A DNA stretch of 57,675 nt from Zipacnadum sp036504235 (GTDB lineage: Bacteria; Armatimonadota; Zipacnadia; Zipacnadales; Zipacnadaceae), in contig DASXVN010000001.1 of NCBI GenBank assembly GCA_036504235.1, positions 1 through 57,675 of the forward strand, given 5' to 3'. Shown here piece by piece: positions 41,480 to 50,248 of the stretch. The first letter of the stretch is position 1; every line of letters begins with the position of its first letter. The notes beneath the pieces were generated by a model that was given only the letters and a program-made list of their open reading frames with translations, made no database searches and was not told where the DNA came from. Made by a program: the position numbers and the translations under genes.

Positions 41480-42655
41480 CTATTCGTCCCCCGGCCAAAA
41501 CATCTCCATCGGCAGGCTGAATCGGATCGCCACGACGTCCGCCAACGCGGAACTCGCCGCGGGCGGCAGGGGCGCGTACCCCGAGGGCGGCTCGTAAATC
41601 AGCCACAGCCTATCCCCGGCGGGCCGCGGCGACTTGACCGGCGCCGTCCCGGAAAACGCGATCCGCGGCAGCTCCTCCCACTCGTCCCCGGCCGTCTTCC
41701 CCCGGCGCTGGCACAGGACCAGCACCCGCGACAGCAGCCGGTCACAGGCGTCCGCCTGGTCGAAATCGTCCGCCCGCCAACTGGGGTACAGGTTCCCCCA
41801 GAACAGCGGCGCCTGCCCGTCCCAGCCTCGGCTCAGGTCGTTCGGCCCGACCACCATCCACTGCCGGTTAGTCCGCACGTAGTCCATCTCCGGGTCGTTC
41901 GCGTGCTCCCAGGGGATGATCTGGAAGCCGCCCACCATCCCGTACGGCGAGGTGGACACGTCCAGCACGCCCGGATGGTTCGCCCGCAGCCGCCCGTGGT
42001 CGGCGTACTTGGTCCCGTCAAAGCGCCCAATCCCGGTCACCGGCGTGAGCACGTGCCCCAGGACCTCCTGCCCGCCATCCTGGTAGGTAGCCGTGATCTT
42101 GCCGCCGAATACGTTCTCGAAATCCACATACCGCAGTTGCCGCTCGGGGACCAGCCGCAGGATCAGCAGCCGGTCGCCGTCCCGCGGCTGATAGTCCGCC
42201 GGAAACGCCTGCCACTGCCCCGCTTGCCACAGGCACACCGGCGACCCGACCGTCGGCCCCAGCCCGCCGAACACGCCCTCCCCGGGCTTGGTGTCCAGCA
42301 CAATCGCCGCCTGCGGCTGCACGTCCCCTTCCAGCTCCCCGTGCGGCGCCAGGCTCAGCGTAATCGCCCGCCCGGTAGCCGGGTTGGTGGCGACTTTCAG
42401 ATGCACCGCGTTCACGGCGGTAGCCGCAACGCAACTATCCGCCACCCACATGGCCGCCCGAAACCCCTGCGGATTAACCTTGCGCGCCGCGCTCAGCACG
42501 TGCCCGAGGACAATCCAACTCCGCCCCCCATCGCGGCTAGCCCGCACCTCGGCCCCGGCCTGATTAGTAAGCTCCACCCGCAACTGCTCGTGGTAGCCAA
42601 CGGGAATAGTCTGCGCCAGCGCGGGCATCGCCAGGCACAGCACGAGGGCAACCAT
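41480..42655 (-). CDS. Secreted protein of unknown function
   Basis: 391 residues from the ATG at 42655, which begins a short hydrophobic signal (VALVLCLAMPALAQ). The frame is open for 41 more codons, but those encode dispersed repeat DNA (module H), so I reject them; the signal then lacks the usual basic N-terminus, and the true start is uncertain. The mature part has no motif I recognise. It is rich in beta-strand-like patterns and contains LHLKVATNP-type and DVSTSPYGMVGGFQIIPWEH phrases. Its neighbours are phosphoglycerate mutase upstream and a TIM-barrel protein downstream on the same strand. Confidence 0.6.
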   Translation of the reverse strand: MVALVLCLAMPALAQTIPVGYHEQLRVELTNQAGAEVRASRDGGRSWIVLGHVLSAARKVNPQGFRAAMWVADSCVAATAVNAVHLKVATNPATGRAITLSLAPHGELEGDVQPQAAIVLDTKPGEGVFGGLGPTVGSPVCLWQAGQWQAFPADYQPRDGDRLLILRLVPERQLRYVDFENVFGGKITATYQDGGQEVLGHVLTPVTGIGRFDGTKYADHGRLRANHPGVLDVSTSPYGMVGGFQIIPWEHANDPEMDYVRTNRQWMVVGPNDLSRGWDGQAPLFWGNLYPSWRADDFDQADACDRLLSRVLVLCQRRGKTAGDEWEELPRIAFSGTAPVKSPRPAGDRLWLIYEPPSGYAPLPPAASSALADVVAIRFSLPMEMFWPGDE

Positions 42656-42656
42656 G

Positions 42657-42716
42657 TAGGGGTGGATTTTGACGAGCGTCCCCGCCCGGCAACATCCACC
42701 CGCGCCCGCCGCGAAC
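42657..42716. repeat. Module H repeat directly upstream of a start codon
   Basis: GTAGGGGTGGATTTT, a variable middle, then CATCCACCCGCGCC; the ends pair as an inverted repeat. The same module occurs at 53101-53155 and, diverged, at about 57588-57630. It leaves only one base before the ATG at 42655 on the minus strand. Confidence 0.8.
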
Positions 42717-42722
42717 CATTCT

Positions 42723-43979
42723 CTACGCCCCAAACTTATGCACCGTCCCGGCGTAGTTGCCCAGCAGGTACATGACATCGGCGCCCAAAATCCGCCCCAG
42801 CGAGCCCTGCGCGCAGGGGCGCTCGCCGTAGTGCTCGACGCTGTCGGTCCGCACGCCGTGCCCGTAGTAGGCCACCGGAATCCCGTCGCCGGTATGGTCG
42901 CCCACGGTAATCGGCGTGCAGTGGTCGCCGCCGATCATGATCACGTGCTGGTTCCAGTCCAGGGCGTCCAGCAGGTAGCCGACCGCCCGGTCCACCTTGG
43001 CGATGGCCGCGCACTTGCCGTCCGGGGTGCTGTCATGGCCGCCCAGGTCGGGGGCCTTGATGTTGCACAGCACAAAATCGTGGTCCTCCAGCGCCGCGAC
43101 CACGGCCTTGGCCATGGCGATTTCGTCGGTATCCATGCCCCCGGTCGCCTCCGGCGGCGAGATGATATCCATGCCCAGGTACAGCCCCAGGCCGCGCACC
43201 AGGTCCACCTCGACGATCAGCGCGCCGTCCAGGCCCCACTGCTCGCCGAAGGGCGCCAGGTGCGGAGCCGAGCCGACCCCGCGCGGCAGCAGCACATTCG
43301 CCGGCGGCAGGCCCTGCGCCGCCCGCTCCACGTTGACCGGCGCGGCAGCCAGGATTTCCTGGTTGCGCCGCACGAACTCGTTGACGATCCGCGCGGTCTT
43401 GAGCGCCGCCGGGTCACCCGCCGCCTCCGGCAGCGGCGCGCAGGCCAGCGGCGCCAGACCCACCTCGTGCGGGTCGGCGTCGGTCACCAGCATGGACAGC
43501 CCCTCGCCGCGCAGCACCATAGCCGCGCGGTGCTCGACGGACTCCTTGACGATAACCTGCACGCCCTCGATCCCGTCCGCGAAGGCCTCGTTCAGCGCCT
43601 GCGCGAGCGACTCGGTCCCGGACTTGATGCGCCCGGCGCGGCGGTCGGTGATGATCCCGTCGGTAAGCGTAGCGAAATTGCAGCGAAACGCCAGGTCCCC
43701 GGGCCGCACATCCAGCCCCACGCCCTTGGCCTCAAAGGGCCCGCGCCCCATGTAGTATTTGTAGGGGTCATAACCCAGAATCGCCATATGCGCGGTGTCG
43801 CTCCCGGCGGGCAGACCCGGCCGGATGGGGTACATCAAGCCGCACTCGCCGCCCTTGGCGACCAGGTCGAGAGCGGGCGTAGCCTGGTATTCCAGCGGGG
43901 TCAAGCCACCCAGCGCAGGCACGGGCCGGTCCCCGATTCCGTCGCCGAGAAAGATAATCTGCTTCACAGAACTGCTCAT
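42723..43979 (-). CDS. apgM: 2,3-bisphosphoglycerate-independent phosphoglycerate mutase, archaeal type
   Basis: 418 residues, the ApgM length rather than the 510 of GpmI. The alkaline-phosphatase fold is evident from IIFLGDGIGDRP, the nucleophile Ser in GLPAGSDTAHMAILGYDP, the LCNIKAPDLGGHDS metal motif and IGGDHCTPITVGDHTGD. It interconverts 3- and 2-phosphoglycerate in glycolysis. AGGAG lies eight bases before the ATG. The next gene downstream starts after a 67-base gap that is filled by module H. ApgM occurs in many bacteria as well as archaea, so it is not by itself a sign of transfer. Confidence 0.92.
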   Translation of the reverse strand: MSSSVKQIIFLGDGIGDRPVPALGGLTPLEYQATPALDLVAKGGECGLMYPIRPGLPAGSDTAHMAILGYDPYKYYMGRGPFEAKGVGLDVRPGDLAFRCNFATLTDGIITDRRAGRIKSGTESLAQALNEAFADGIEGVQVIVKESVEHRAAMVLRGEGLSMLVTDADPHEVGLAPLACAPLPEAAGDPAALKTARIVNEFVRRNQEILAAAPVNVERAAQGLPPANVLLPRGVGSAPHLAPFGEQWGLDGALIVEVDLVRGLGLYLGMDIISPPEATGGMDTDEIAMAKAVVAALEDHDFVLCNIKAPDLGGHDSTPDGKCAAIAKVDRAVGYLLDALDWNQHVIMIGGDHCTPITVGDHTGDGIPVAYYGHGVRTDSVEHYGERPCAQGSLGRILGADVMYLLGNYAGTVHKFGA

Positions 43980-44358
43980 ATTTCCGTCTCCTCCCAGGTA
44001 AAAGCGCTAAGGGTCATTGTAGGCGAAAACGGAGTAAGGGGCAAGGAGGGGATGGGGGGACAGTGGCACGTGGAAAGGTGGAACGTGGAACGTAACGGCC
44101 TGGCGCTGCTTCTCCCGTAGGGGCGGAGCTTGCTCCGCCCGGCCGTGTGCCGTTGCCGTACTGTAGGGCGGGGGCTCGTACCCCGCCGTCGGCGGGGGTC
44201 GGCAGCCACTGGGGAAGGTTCAAACTCCGGGTCCGGTGCGCCCGGCGGTGCGCCGTCGCCGTCGCCGTTCACCCCTCTCCTGCCAGGAGAGGGGCCGGGG
44301 GTGAGGCCGGGCAGCCGCATCGCTTGCCTCCACCCCTCTTACCTGCCATACTCCCTCC
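43980..44358. repeat. Intergenic block with repeat modules
   Basis: No gene. At 44062-44095 there is a short imperfect direct repeat of the kind GTGGAACGT. Module D (44116-44141, the same sequence as the arms at 23194 and 23246), module A (44161-44188) and module B (about 44271-44307) follow. Bases 44308-44358 show nothing but the start region of the next gene. Confidence 0.8.
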
Positions 44359-45174
44359 GTGTTTGTCACCGTCGATAACCTCCGCCTCTACCACGAGAAA
44401 ACCGGCGCGGGTCCGCCGCTGCTCTTCCTCCACGGCTTTGCCCAGTCGTCCTACTGCTGGCGCGAGCTGGCCGCGCGCCTGCCGGGGCGCCGCTGCGTCG
44501 CGCTGGACCTGAAGGGCTTTGGCCAGTCGGACAAGCCGGCGGACGGGGCGTACCGGGTAAGCGATCAGGCGCGGTTGGTGCGGGGGGCAATCGAGGCGCT
44601 GGACCTGCGCGATCTCGTCCTGGTCGGCCACAGTCTAGGGGGAGCGGTCGCGTTGGCCACGGCCGCGGAGTTGCAGCGGGCGGGAGCGCCGCCGCGGGGG
44701 CTGGTGCTGGTCGGCTCCATGAGCATGCCCCAGCGGATTCCGGGGGCGCTGCAGGTCCTGCGGCTGCCGGTGCTGGGCGAGCTGGCGGCGCACCTAACGC
44801 CCGCGCCGCTGGCGGTCCGCGCCGCCTTCCTGCTAGCCTATCACGACCGTCGCCGGATCAGCGCGGCCCTGGTCGCCGAGCACGCTCGCTGTATGAATCT
44901 CCCCGGCGCCCGCGCCGCCCTGGTCGCCACCGCTCGCGCCCTGACCGCGGAGCAAATCGGCGACCTGGCGCCAGAGCTAACGATCCCGGCCCTCCTACTC
45001 TGGGGCCGCCATGATCCTCTAGTCCCCCTGCGCGTAGGCCAATCCCTAGCCGCGGCGCTCCCGAACGCCCGCCTGGAAATCCTCGAGGACTGCGGCCACT
45101 ATCCACAGCAAGAAAACCCGGACGAAACGGCCCGACTAATACGCGAGTTCCTCTCCGCCCTACCTCCGCCGTAG
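44359..45174 (+). CDS. Alpha/beta hydrolase
   Basis: 271 residues from a GTG. The fold is clear: LLFLHGFAQSS with the oxyanion HG, nucleophile elbow GHSLGG, acid Asp in LLLWGRHDPLVP and His in DCGHYPQQENPDE. The lid region (about 130-190) is helical. Typical relatives are esterases, haloperoxidase-like and MhpC-like hydrolases; no substrate can be assigned. It ends four or so bases before a repeat linker and converges on the GHMP kinase gene. Confidence 0.9.
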   Translation: MFVTVDNLRLYHEKTGAGPPLLFLHGFAQSSYCWRELAARLPGRRCVALDLKGFGQSDKPADGAYRVSDQARLVRGAIEALDLRDLVLVGHSLGGAVALATAAELQRAGAPPRGLVLVGSMSMPQRIPGALQVLRLPVLGELAAHLTPAPLAVRAAFLLAYHDRRRISAALVAEHARCMNLPGARAALVATARALTAEQIGDLAPELTIPALLLWGRHDPLVPLRVGQSLAAALPNARLEILEDCGHYPQQENPDETARLIREFLSALPPP

Positions 45175-45260
45175 CCTTTGCCGTTCACCCCTCTCCCGCA
45201 GGGAGAGGGGCCGGGGGTGAGGCTCCGTTGCCTTTGCCGTTTCCCGCGTCCCGCGCCCCC
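45175..45260. repeat. Module B copy between convergent genes
   Basis: CACCCCTCTCCCGCAGGGAG then AGGGGCCGGGGGTGAGGC at about 45186-45222, flanked on both sides by TTTGCCGTT linkers. Being a strong hairpin between two convergent stops, it may serve as a bidirectional terminator. Confidence 0.75.
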
Positions 45261-46289
45261 CTACCAGATCATCAGCCCTTCGGTGTCCACGCTCCAGTCG
45301 AAGATGGTGCCGCCCATTTCGCGCAGGCGGCGCTTAACGGCGAAGTCGCGGTCCCGGTCGCACCAGAACATCATCGTCCCGCCCCCGCCCGCGCCGCAGA
45401 CCCGGCCGCCCAGAGCCCCCGCTTCCCGCGCCGCCTCATAGAAGGAGTCCAGCGTGTCGTTGGTCACCGCCGGATGCAGCCGCTTGTGCGCCGCCCAGAC
45501 CGCATTGAGCATCTCCCCCAGCGCCGCCAGCTCCCCGCTCAGCAGCGCCCCGCGCATCTGGTCGGCCAGCGCGTTCATCTCCCCCAGCGCGTCCCGCACC
45601 GTCGCATCGCCGCTCTGGAACCCCTCGGCCACCGCGTCCAGAATCTGCTTGGCCGGCCGCGACAGCCCCGTATAGCAGACGACCAGCGACTTCTCCAGCG
45701 CCGCGATTGCCGTCGGGTTCAGCGGCAGGCGGTCCACCTCGATGCGGTTGTCGCTGCTGTGCGGCCAGTAGCGCATGTACTTGACGCCCCCGCCGGTCAC
45801 CGGCGAGTACTGATCCTGCCAGCCGTAGGAGGACTTCAACGCCGTGCGCTCACAGTCAATCGCCATCTCGGCGATCTGGTAGTTCGACAGCCGCCGCCCG
45901 GTCAGCGCATCCAGCAGCGCGATCACGCAGGTCGCCAGCGTAGACGACGACCCCATCCCGGCCCCCGCGGGCATCTCCGAGTAGGTAGTCATCTCGATCC
46001 CCGACGGCAGGTTGAAGCGCCGCAGCACCTCCTGCACCAGCCCCAACTCGCCGTCCGGGTCCAACTGCTCAGCGCTGTCGAGGGTCACCACCAGATCGTC
46101 ATGATCCGGCGCCCGCAGCACCACCCGCTGGTCCCAGAGCAGCCGCCCGGACGAGTAGATGTACTTGTTGATAGTGACGTTAAGAATGCTCGCCCCAAAC
46201 TCGCGACAGGCGGGCAGGTAGTCAGTCATCCCCACAAAATCCACCCGCAGGGGCGACCGCGCTTGCAGAATGGGCAGAGCTTGGGTCAT
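45261..46289 (-). CDS. GHMP kinase, sugar-1- or 7-phosphate kinase type
   Basis: 342 residues from the ATG at 46289 (AAGGAG seven bases upstream); an open 84-codon extension covers repeat DNA and is rejected. The GHMP motifs are SPLRVDFVG near the start, the ATP loop PAGAGMGSSSTLA and the C-terminal GAGGGGTMMFW. The overall pattern (ARSPLRVDF, QDQYSPVTGG, LGEMLNAVWAAHKRL) resembles HddA-type heptose and fucose kinases that phosphorylate nucleotide-sugar precursors. No partner sugar genes are nearby. Confidence 0.87.
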   Translation of the reverse strand: MTQALPILQARSPLRVDFVGMTDYLPACREFGASILNVTINKYIYSSGRLLWDQRVVLRAPDHDDLVVTLDSAEQLDPDGELGLVQEVLRRFNLPSGIEMTTYSEMPAGAGMGSSSTLATCVIALLDALTGRRLSNYQIAEMAIDCERTALKSSYGWQDQYSPVTGGGVKYMRYWPHSSDNRIEVDRLPLNPTAIAALEKSLVVCYTGLSRPAKQILDAVAEGFQSGDATVRDALGEMNALADQMRGALLSGELAALGEMLNAVWAAHKRLHPAVTNDTLDSFYEAAREAGALGGRVCGAGGGGTMMFWCDRDRDFAVKRRLREMGGTIFDWSVDTEGLMIW

Positions 46290-46489
46290 CTTGGTACTCC
46301 TTGAGAAGCAGTCTTCCGCGCCGTTTGCCGTTGCCGTTCTCCCCTCTCCCGCGGGCGCTCGTCCGCGAGCGCCACGGAGAGGAGCCGGGGGTGAGGCTCC
46401 CTGCCGTTGCCGTACTGTAGGGCGGGGGCTCGCCGGAGGCCCTGAGCCCCGTCGAAGGGTACCCCGCCGGCCGTTGTCGTTTGCCGTAC

Positions 46490-46603
46490 GTAGGGGCGCG
46501 TCTCGGCCGCCCGTACGGGCGGCCGATACCCGCCCGTTCACTGTCTGTCAGTTAGCGGCCGGGGCCTGTATGTCGGCACCGACGCCGCCCAACGCGCCCC
46601 TAC
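46490..46603. repeat. Composite inverted repeat with a 22-bp perfect palindrome
   Basis: The outer arms GTAGGGGCGCGT (46490-46501) and ACGCGCCCCTAC (46592-46603) are exact reverse complements. Just inside the left arm a perfect 22-base palindrome centred on GTAC occupies 46504-46525. The middle (46526-46591) has further GGCCGG pairs. Confidence 0.85.
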
Positions 46604-46761
46604 CCGAAAAGGCCGGCTCCCGTCAGCCGTTGCCGTTCGCCGCTCCCCCCTCTCCCCAGTCCGCGCGGGGAGAGGGGCCGGGGGTGAGGCCCGGCGGGTG
46701 GCAAATCTGCGCCTATTGTAGATACAGACCGCCCCCAAGGCAAGCGCCGCCGCCCCCGCGG

Positions 46762-46790
46762 TTGCAGCCTCCCCCCCTTGCGTGTATATT
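46762..46790 (+). promoter_or_regulatory. Predicted argB promoter
   Basis: TTGCAG (46762-46767), 17-base spacer, TATATT (46785-46790) with TG directly before it. The start codon is 75 bases further on, preceded by AAGGAG. Confidence 0.55.
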
Positions 46791-46864
46791 CTACCTAGCG
46801 TCCCAACTCGCGTCCCGCGTCTCGCGTCTCGCGATTCAGCCGTCTCCCCTCCCAAGGAGCCAAC

Positions 46865-47725
46865 ATGGAAGACCTGCACAATCGCGCCCAGATTCTCATC
46901 GAGGCCCTGCCCTACATCCAGCAGTGGACCGGGCAGACCCTCGTCATCAAATACGGCGGAGCCGCCATGGTGGACCCCGCCCTCAAGGCCGAGGTCGCCC
47001 GCGACCTGGCGCTGCTGCGCTACGTCGGCGCCCATGTGGTGGTCGTGCACGGCGGCGGCCCCCGCATCAGCGAAATGATGCGCCGCCTCGGCAAGGAGCC
47101 GGTGTTCATCGACGGCTGCCGCGTCACCGACCCCGAGACCATGGAGATCGTGCAGATGGTGCTGGTCGGCGACGTCAATCAGGACCTGGTCTCCCAGATC
47201 AACGCCGCCGGCGCCCGCGCGATCGGGCTCTCCGGCAAGGACGCCAACCTGCTCGAGGCCATCAAAAAGGAGTCGCCCGTCGGCGATCTGGGGATGGTCG
47301 GGGAAGTGGTGGAGGTGGACCGCACCGCCATTGACGTGCTCACCCACGCCGGTTACGTCGTGGTCATTTCCTCCATCGGCATCGGCGCCGAGGGGGAGAG
47401 CTACAATATCAACGCGGACACGGTCGCCGGCGATATCGCCGTCGCCCTCGACGCGACCAAGCTCATCGCCCTCAGCGACGTGCCCGGCGTCCTGCGCGAC
47501 GTCAACGACCCCTCCAGCCTCATCAGCGAACTGACCGTGGCGGAGGCGCGCGTGGCGCTGACCGATGGGACCGTCGGCAAGGGGATGATTCCGAAGCTGG
47601 AGTCGGCGATTAGCGTCGTGGAGGCCGGCGTGCCCTACGTGCACCTCATTGACGGCCGGGTGCCGCATGCCCTGCTTATGGAGCTGTTCACCGACCAGGG
47701 TGTCGGCACCATGATCCGCCCCTGA
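46865..47725 (+). CDS. argB: Acetylglutamate kinase
   Basis: 286 residues, usual length. The amino acid kinase motifs are all present: VIKYGGAAMVD, VVVHGGGPRISEMM, the FIDGCRVTDPETM segment and YNINADTVAGDIAVAL, plus the LSDVPGVL loop near the ATP site. It phosphorylates N-acetylglutamate in arginine synthesis. Arginine feedback is carried by an N-terminal helix in some enzymes; here the residues before KYGG (EDLHNRAQILIEALPYIQQW) include such a helix, so feedback control is possible. No other arginine gene is in the window. Confidence 0.96.
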   Translation: MEDLHNRAQILIEALPYIQQWTGQTLVIKYGGAAMVDPALKAEVARDLALLRYVGAHVVVVHGGGPRISEMMRRLGKEPVFIDGCRVTDPETMEIVQMVLVGDVNQDLVSQINAAGARAIGLSGKDANLLEAIKKESPVGDLGMVGEVVEVDRTAIDVLTHAGYVVVISSIGIGAEGESYNINADTVAGDIAVALDATKLIALSDVPGVLRDVNDPSSLISELTVAEARVALTDGTVGKGMIPKLESAISVVEAGVPYVHLIDGRVPHALLMELFTDQGVGTMIRP

Positions 47726-47762
47726 GCACCGGGCGAACCGACCAATATCCCGTAAAATACGT

Positions 47763-47791
47763 AGGGCCGGACTGTGGGGTAGTCCGGCCCT
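47763..47791 (+). terminator. Hairpin after argB, possible terminator
   Basis: A perfect 11-bp stem (47763-47773 with 47781-47791, loop GTGGGGT) 37 bases after the stop. No T run follows on either strand, so intrinsic termination is uncertain; it sits between convergent genes. Confidence 0.55.
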
Positions 47792-47818
47792 GACACTTCC
47801 TGCGGGGGGCAGGTACGA

Positions 47819-48448
47819 CTAGAGCATACGAATGTTCACGGACGGTACGTCTGCGGCAGGTGCGGCTTCGAACCGACTGGCGGCCGATCCCGTTTGATAG
47901 AGACCGGGCACCTCAGCAAGCGGTAGGCTGCGGAGCAGGAACAGGAACTCCACCCAGCTTAGTTCTCCCTCATGCAATCCCGCGGCCAGGTCGCGATACT
48001 CCGGCTGCCGCAGCGCGGCGGCGATCTGCCCGCACACGTACAGGAAGTCGCGCGAGCCGACCTGACGGTGCAGCTTGCTCAGCAGCGAAAGGGTCGTCGC
48101 CTGGCGGGCAGCGCTCGGTACCACGCGCGCGATCATGACCATGCCCTCGGCCACCTCGCCGGTGGTCTGGGGAGCGCTCTCGCCCTCCACGGTGCAGAGG
48201 CGCTGGCGCATGGCCTCGACGCCCCCGGGCCGGCCGTCGGCGATCAAGCTCGCCAGCGTCCGGGCGGCGTTATCAAGGCGGTCGGGGCGGGCGCCGCTCG
48301 GCGTCGCCGGGACCGCGTCCTGCTCGCGCCGCTGCTCGCCGTGCCCGGACAGCAACATCTGGATCGCGGCCAGCAAAGCAACGACGGCCAGCAGCACGAC
48401 GGCGACCAGAGCGAGTTGCTGAAGATTGGCGGCCTGTATGGTTCCCAT
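47819..48448 (-). CDS. Small membrane-anchored protein of unknown function
   Basis: 209 residues with one hydrophobic helix (about 11-34) and a soluble C-terminal part of helical character (TTLSLLSKLHRQVGSRDFLYVC, LHEGELSWVEFLFLLRSL). No recognisable domain. AGAGAGAG precedes the ATG. It lies between argB (convergent) and a 687-base gene-free interval. Codon use looks the same as that of its neighbours, so I accept it as real. Confidence 0.65.
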   Translation of the reverse strand: MGTIQAANLQQLALVAVVLLAVVALLAAIQMLLSGHGEQRREQDAVPATPSGARPDRLDNAARTLASLIADGRPGGVEAMRQRLCTVEGESAPQTTGEVAEGMVMIARVVPSAARQATTLSLLSKLHRQVGSRDFLYVCGQIAAALRQPEYRDLAAGLHEGELSWVEFLFLLRSLPLAEVPGLYQTGSAASRFEAAPAADVPSVNIRML

Positions 48449-49135
48449 GGTCTCTCTCTCCGACTCTCCCCCCCAGGGATTTCACCTGGTCGACGAACGC
48501 GACTCCTGCTGTCCCCGCTCGTCTGGGTTGCATTATACGCGCCGGCCTCAGCGACGGAAGATGGTTTACGAAATCATTAACTAAAGAGTTTCTCGACTTG
48601 TGCTTTTCTTGAGTCCTTCCGGGGACACTCGCCATTTCGAGCTTATTTATGCCGTAAACCCCCGGTGTCATCCTCAAGACAACCTCTCGTGCGCGCCCTG
48701 TCTCAAGGTCGTTCTCAGCTCTGTCATATCTGCGCTTCGCCCTCGTCGCAGCTAGCGCCCGCCTCCCGTGAGTCATTCTCGGGATGGCCTCCGCTTGCGC
48801 CGGTGTTTCACTAGAGCCCAGGGATAGCCATTGAGGAGAGGCACAACGCACCTTGAGGACACACTGAGGCCCCCGAGGCGGCCTTGAGGTAGGGATAAGT
48901 CTGAGGAAACGAGGCTGGGTGGCGGGACCGTGAGGAAGGGATGCGCCGTTTCTCGGTGGCACCGGCTGCCTGCCGGTGTGCCCTTGCCGTTTCTCTAGGT
49001 GGCACCGGCGTCTCGCCGGTGTGCCGTTAGCCGCTTCTCTCAGTGGCACCGGCGTCTCGCCGGTGTGCCGTCAGCCGTCTCCCGCAGGGGCCGCACGAGC
49101 GCAGCGAGGCCGGCCCTGCCGTTGCCCCCGGTCGC
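48449..49135. other. Gene-free interval, partly lower GC, with motif clusters
   Basis: Bases 48540-48950 are less GC-rich than the surroundings and contain five exact copies of CTTGAG or its complement CTCAAG (48608, 48673, 48702, 48852, 48883), and three of GTCRTYCTC (48667, 48709, 48772). Several open frames cross it, but none has family resemblance or a ribosome-binding site. Bases 48953-49125 return to repeats: three module E copies in a row (about 48954, 49000 and 49041; GTGGCACCGGCGTCTCGCCG and GTGTGCCG) and one module G (about 49080-49125). Confidence 0.7.
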
Positions 49136-50245
49136 CTAGTTCGGCTTCTCGCCTCGCGCCAGCGCCAACAGCCCGGCGGCCAGACGCTCCGCGGCCTCGG
49201 GTGCGGCCCAGCGCAGCGCCATGCGCGCCATCTGCTGCCGCCGCGACTCGCTCTCCACCAGCGCGGAGATCTGCGCGGACAGCGCCGCCGGCGTGCACTC
49301 CGAGTTCGGCAGGATGATCGCCCCTCCGACCGACTCCAGCGACAGCGCGTTGGCCGTCTGGTGGCCGCCCGCGTGGGGATAGGGAACCAGAATCTGCGGC
49401 AGTCCCCGCCCGCTGGCCTCCGCCATACTACTCGAACCGGCCCGCCCCACCACCAGATCCGCCGCCGCCAGCAACTGCCCCATCTCATCGGAGAAAGCCA
49501 GCAAGCGATAGCGCCCCTGGTCGGCCCGGATCGTAGCGGTCTCCGCCGCGATCTGCTCGTAGTCCCCCGCGCCGGCCAGGTGGATGATCTGCACCGGCAG
49601 CCGGCTCAGCAGCACCGGCAGCGCCCCCACCAGCGCCGCGTTGATCTGGTGCGCGCCCAGGCTCCCGCCCATCACCAGCACGGTAACCAGCGCCGGGTCC
49701 AGCCCCAGTTCCTCCTGAGCCGCGGTCCGCGAGGCCTCCAAAATACTCCGCCGCACCGGGCAGCCGGTGACCTCGGTCCGGTCGGCGGGAAAGCGGGCCG
49801 CCGTCTCCGGGAAGGCCACGGTAATCCAGCGCGAGCGGCTGGCCAGCAGTAGATTCGCGCGGTCCGGCTGCGCGTCCAGCACGTGAATCGCGGTGGGGAT
49901 ACCCAACATCCGCGCCGCCAGCACCACCGGCACCGACACGTACCCGCCCACCCCCATGACCGCCTGCGGCCGCAGTTTCCGCAGCAGCCGATGCGCCCGG
50001 GCCAGCGACCCCAGCAGCCGCACCCCGCTAACCGCCGCCTGCAGCGATACTCCATACGGGAAGGGCGCGGTCGGCAAGTCGCACGAGGTCAGCCCGGCCG
50101 CGGAGAGCACGTGCGCGTCCAGGGGCTTGCAGCTACAGACAAAAGTGAGGTCCAGCTCGGGGTCTTGCTCGGCGAGCCGCTCGGCAATCGCGATGCCCGG
50201 GGACAGGTGTCCCCCCGTGCCTCCACCGGCCAGGACGAGGCGCAA
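49136..50245 (-). CDS. murG: UDP-N-acetylglucosamine-undecaprenyl-pyrophosphoryl-MurNAc-pentapeptide transferase
   Basis: 369 residues from a TTG start three bases after the ftsW stop; GGAGG is 11 bases upstream. The GT-B signatures are present: VLAGGGTGGHLSPGIAIAE, GVGGYVSVP, VMGGSLGAHQIN and VVGRAGSSSMAEASGRGLPQILVPYPHAGGHQ in parts. MurG adds GlcNAc to lipid I on the cytoplasmic face to form lipid II. It is the last gene of the cell-wall cluster in the window; murC, ddl and ftsQAZ are not downstream. Confidence 0.96.
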   Translation of the reverse strand: MRLVLAGGGTGGHLSPGIAIAERLAEQDPELDLTFVCSCKPLDAHVLSAAGLTSCDLPTAPFPYGVSLQAAVSGVRLLGSLARAHRLLRKLRPQAVMGVGGYVSVPVVLAARMLGIPTAIHVLDAQPDRANLLLASRSRWITVAFPETAARFPADRTEVTGCPVRRSILEASRTAAQEELGLDPALVTVLVMGGSLGAHQINAALVGALPVLLSRLPVQIIHLAGAGDYEQIAAETATIRADQGRYRLLAFSDEMGQLLAAADLVVGRAGSSSMAEASGRGLPQILVPYPHAGGHQTANALSLESVGGAIILPNSECTPAALSAQISALVESESRRQQMARMALRWAAPEAAERLAAGLLALARGEKPN

Positions 50246-50248
50246 GAG

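Larger units (their letters stand above)
46290..46864. repeat. Repeat-filled block upstream of argB
   Basis: Module B (about 46338-46399) interrupted by a GGGCGCTCGTCCGCGAGCGCC palindrome-type insert; module A (46415-46469) interrupted at 46433-46459 by a CTGAGCCCCGTCGAAGGG palindrome; a 114-base composite inverted repeat (46490-46603); module B variant (about 46645-46691); then the argB promoter. No gene is visible. Confidence 0.85.

Noticed and set aside
46290..46541. N-terminal 84-codon extension of the GHMP kinase
   Set aside because: It is made of repeat modules A and B; the ATG at 46289 has AAGGAG at the right distance and begins at the family start.
48273..49049. Long minus-strand open frame across the spacer upstream of the small membrane protein gene
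   Set aside because: Its translation is a mix of repeat-derived and low-complexity residues, it overlaps the real gene in another frame, and it has no ribosome-binding site.
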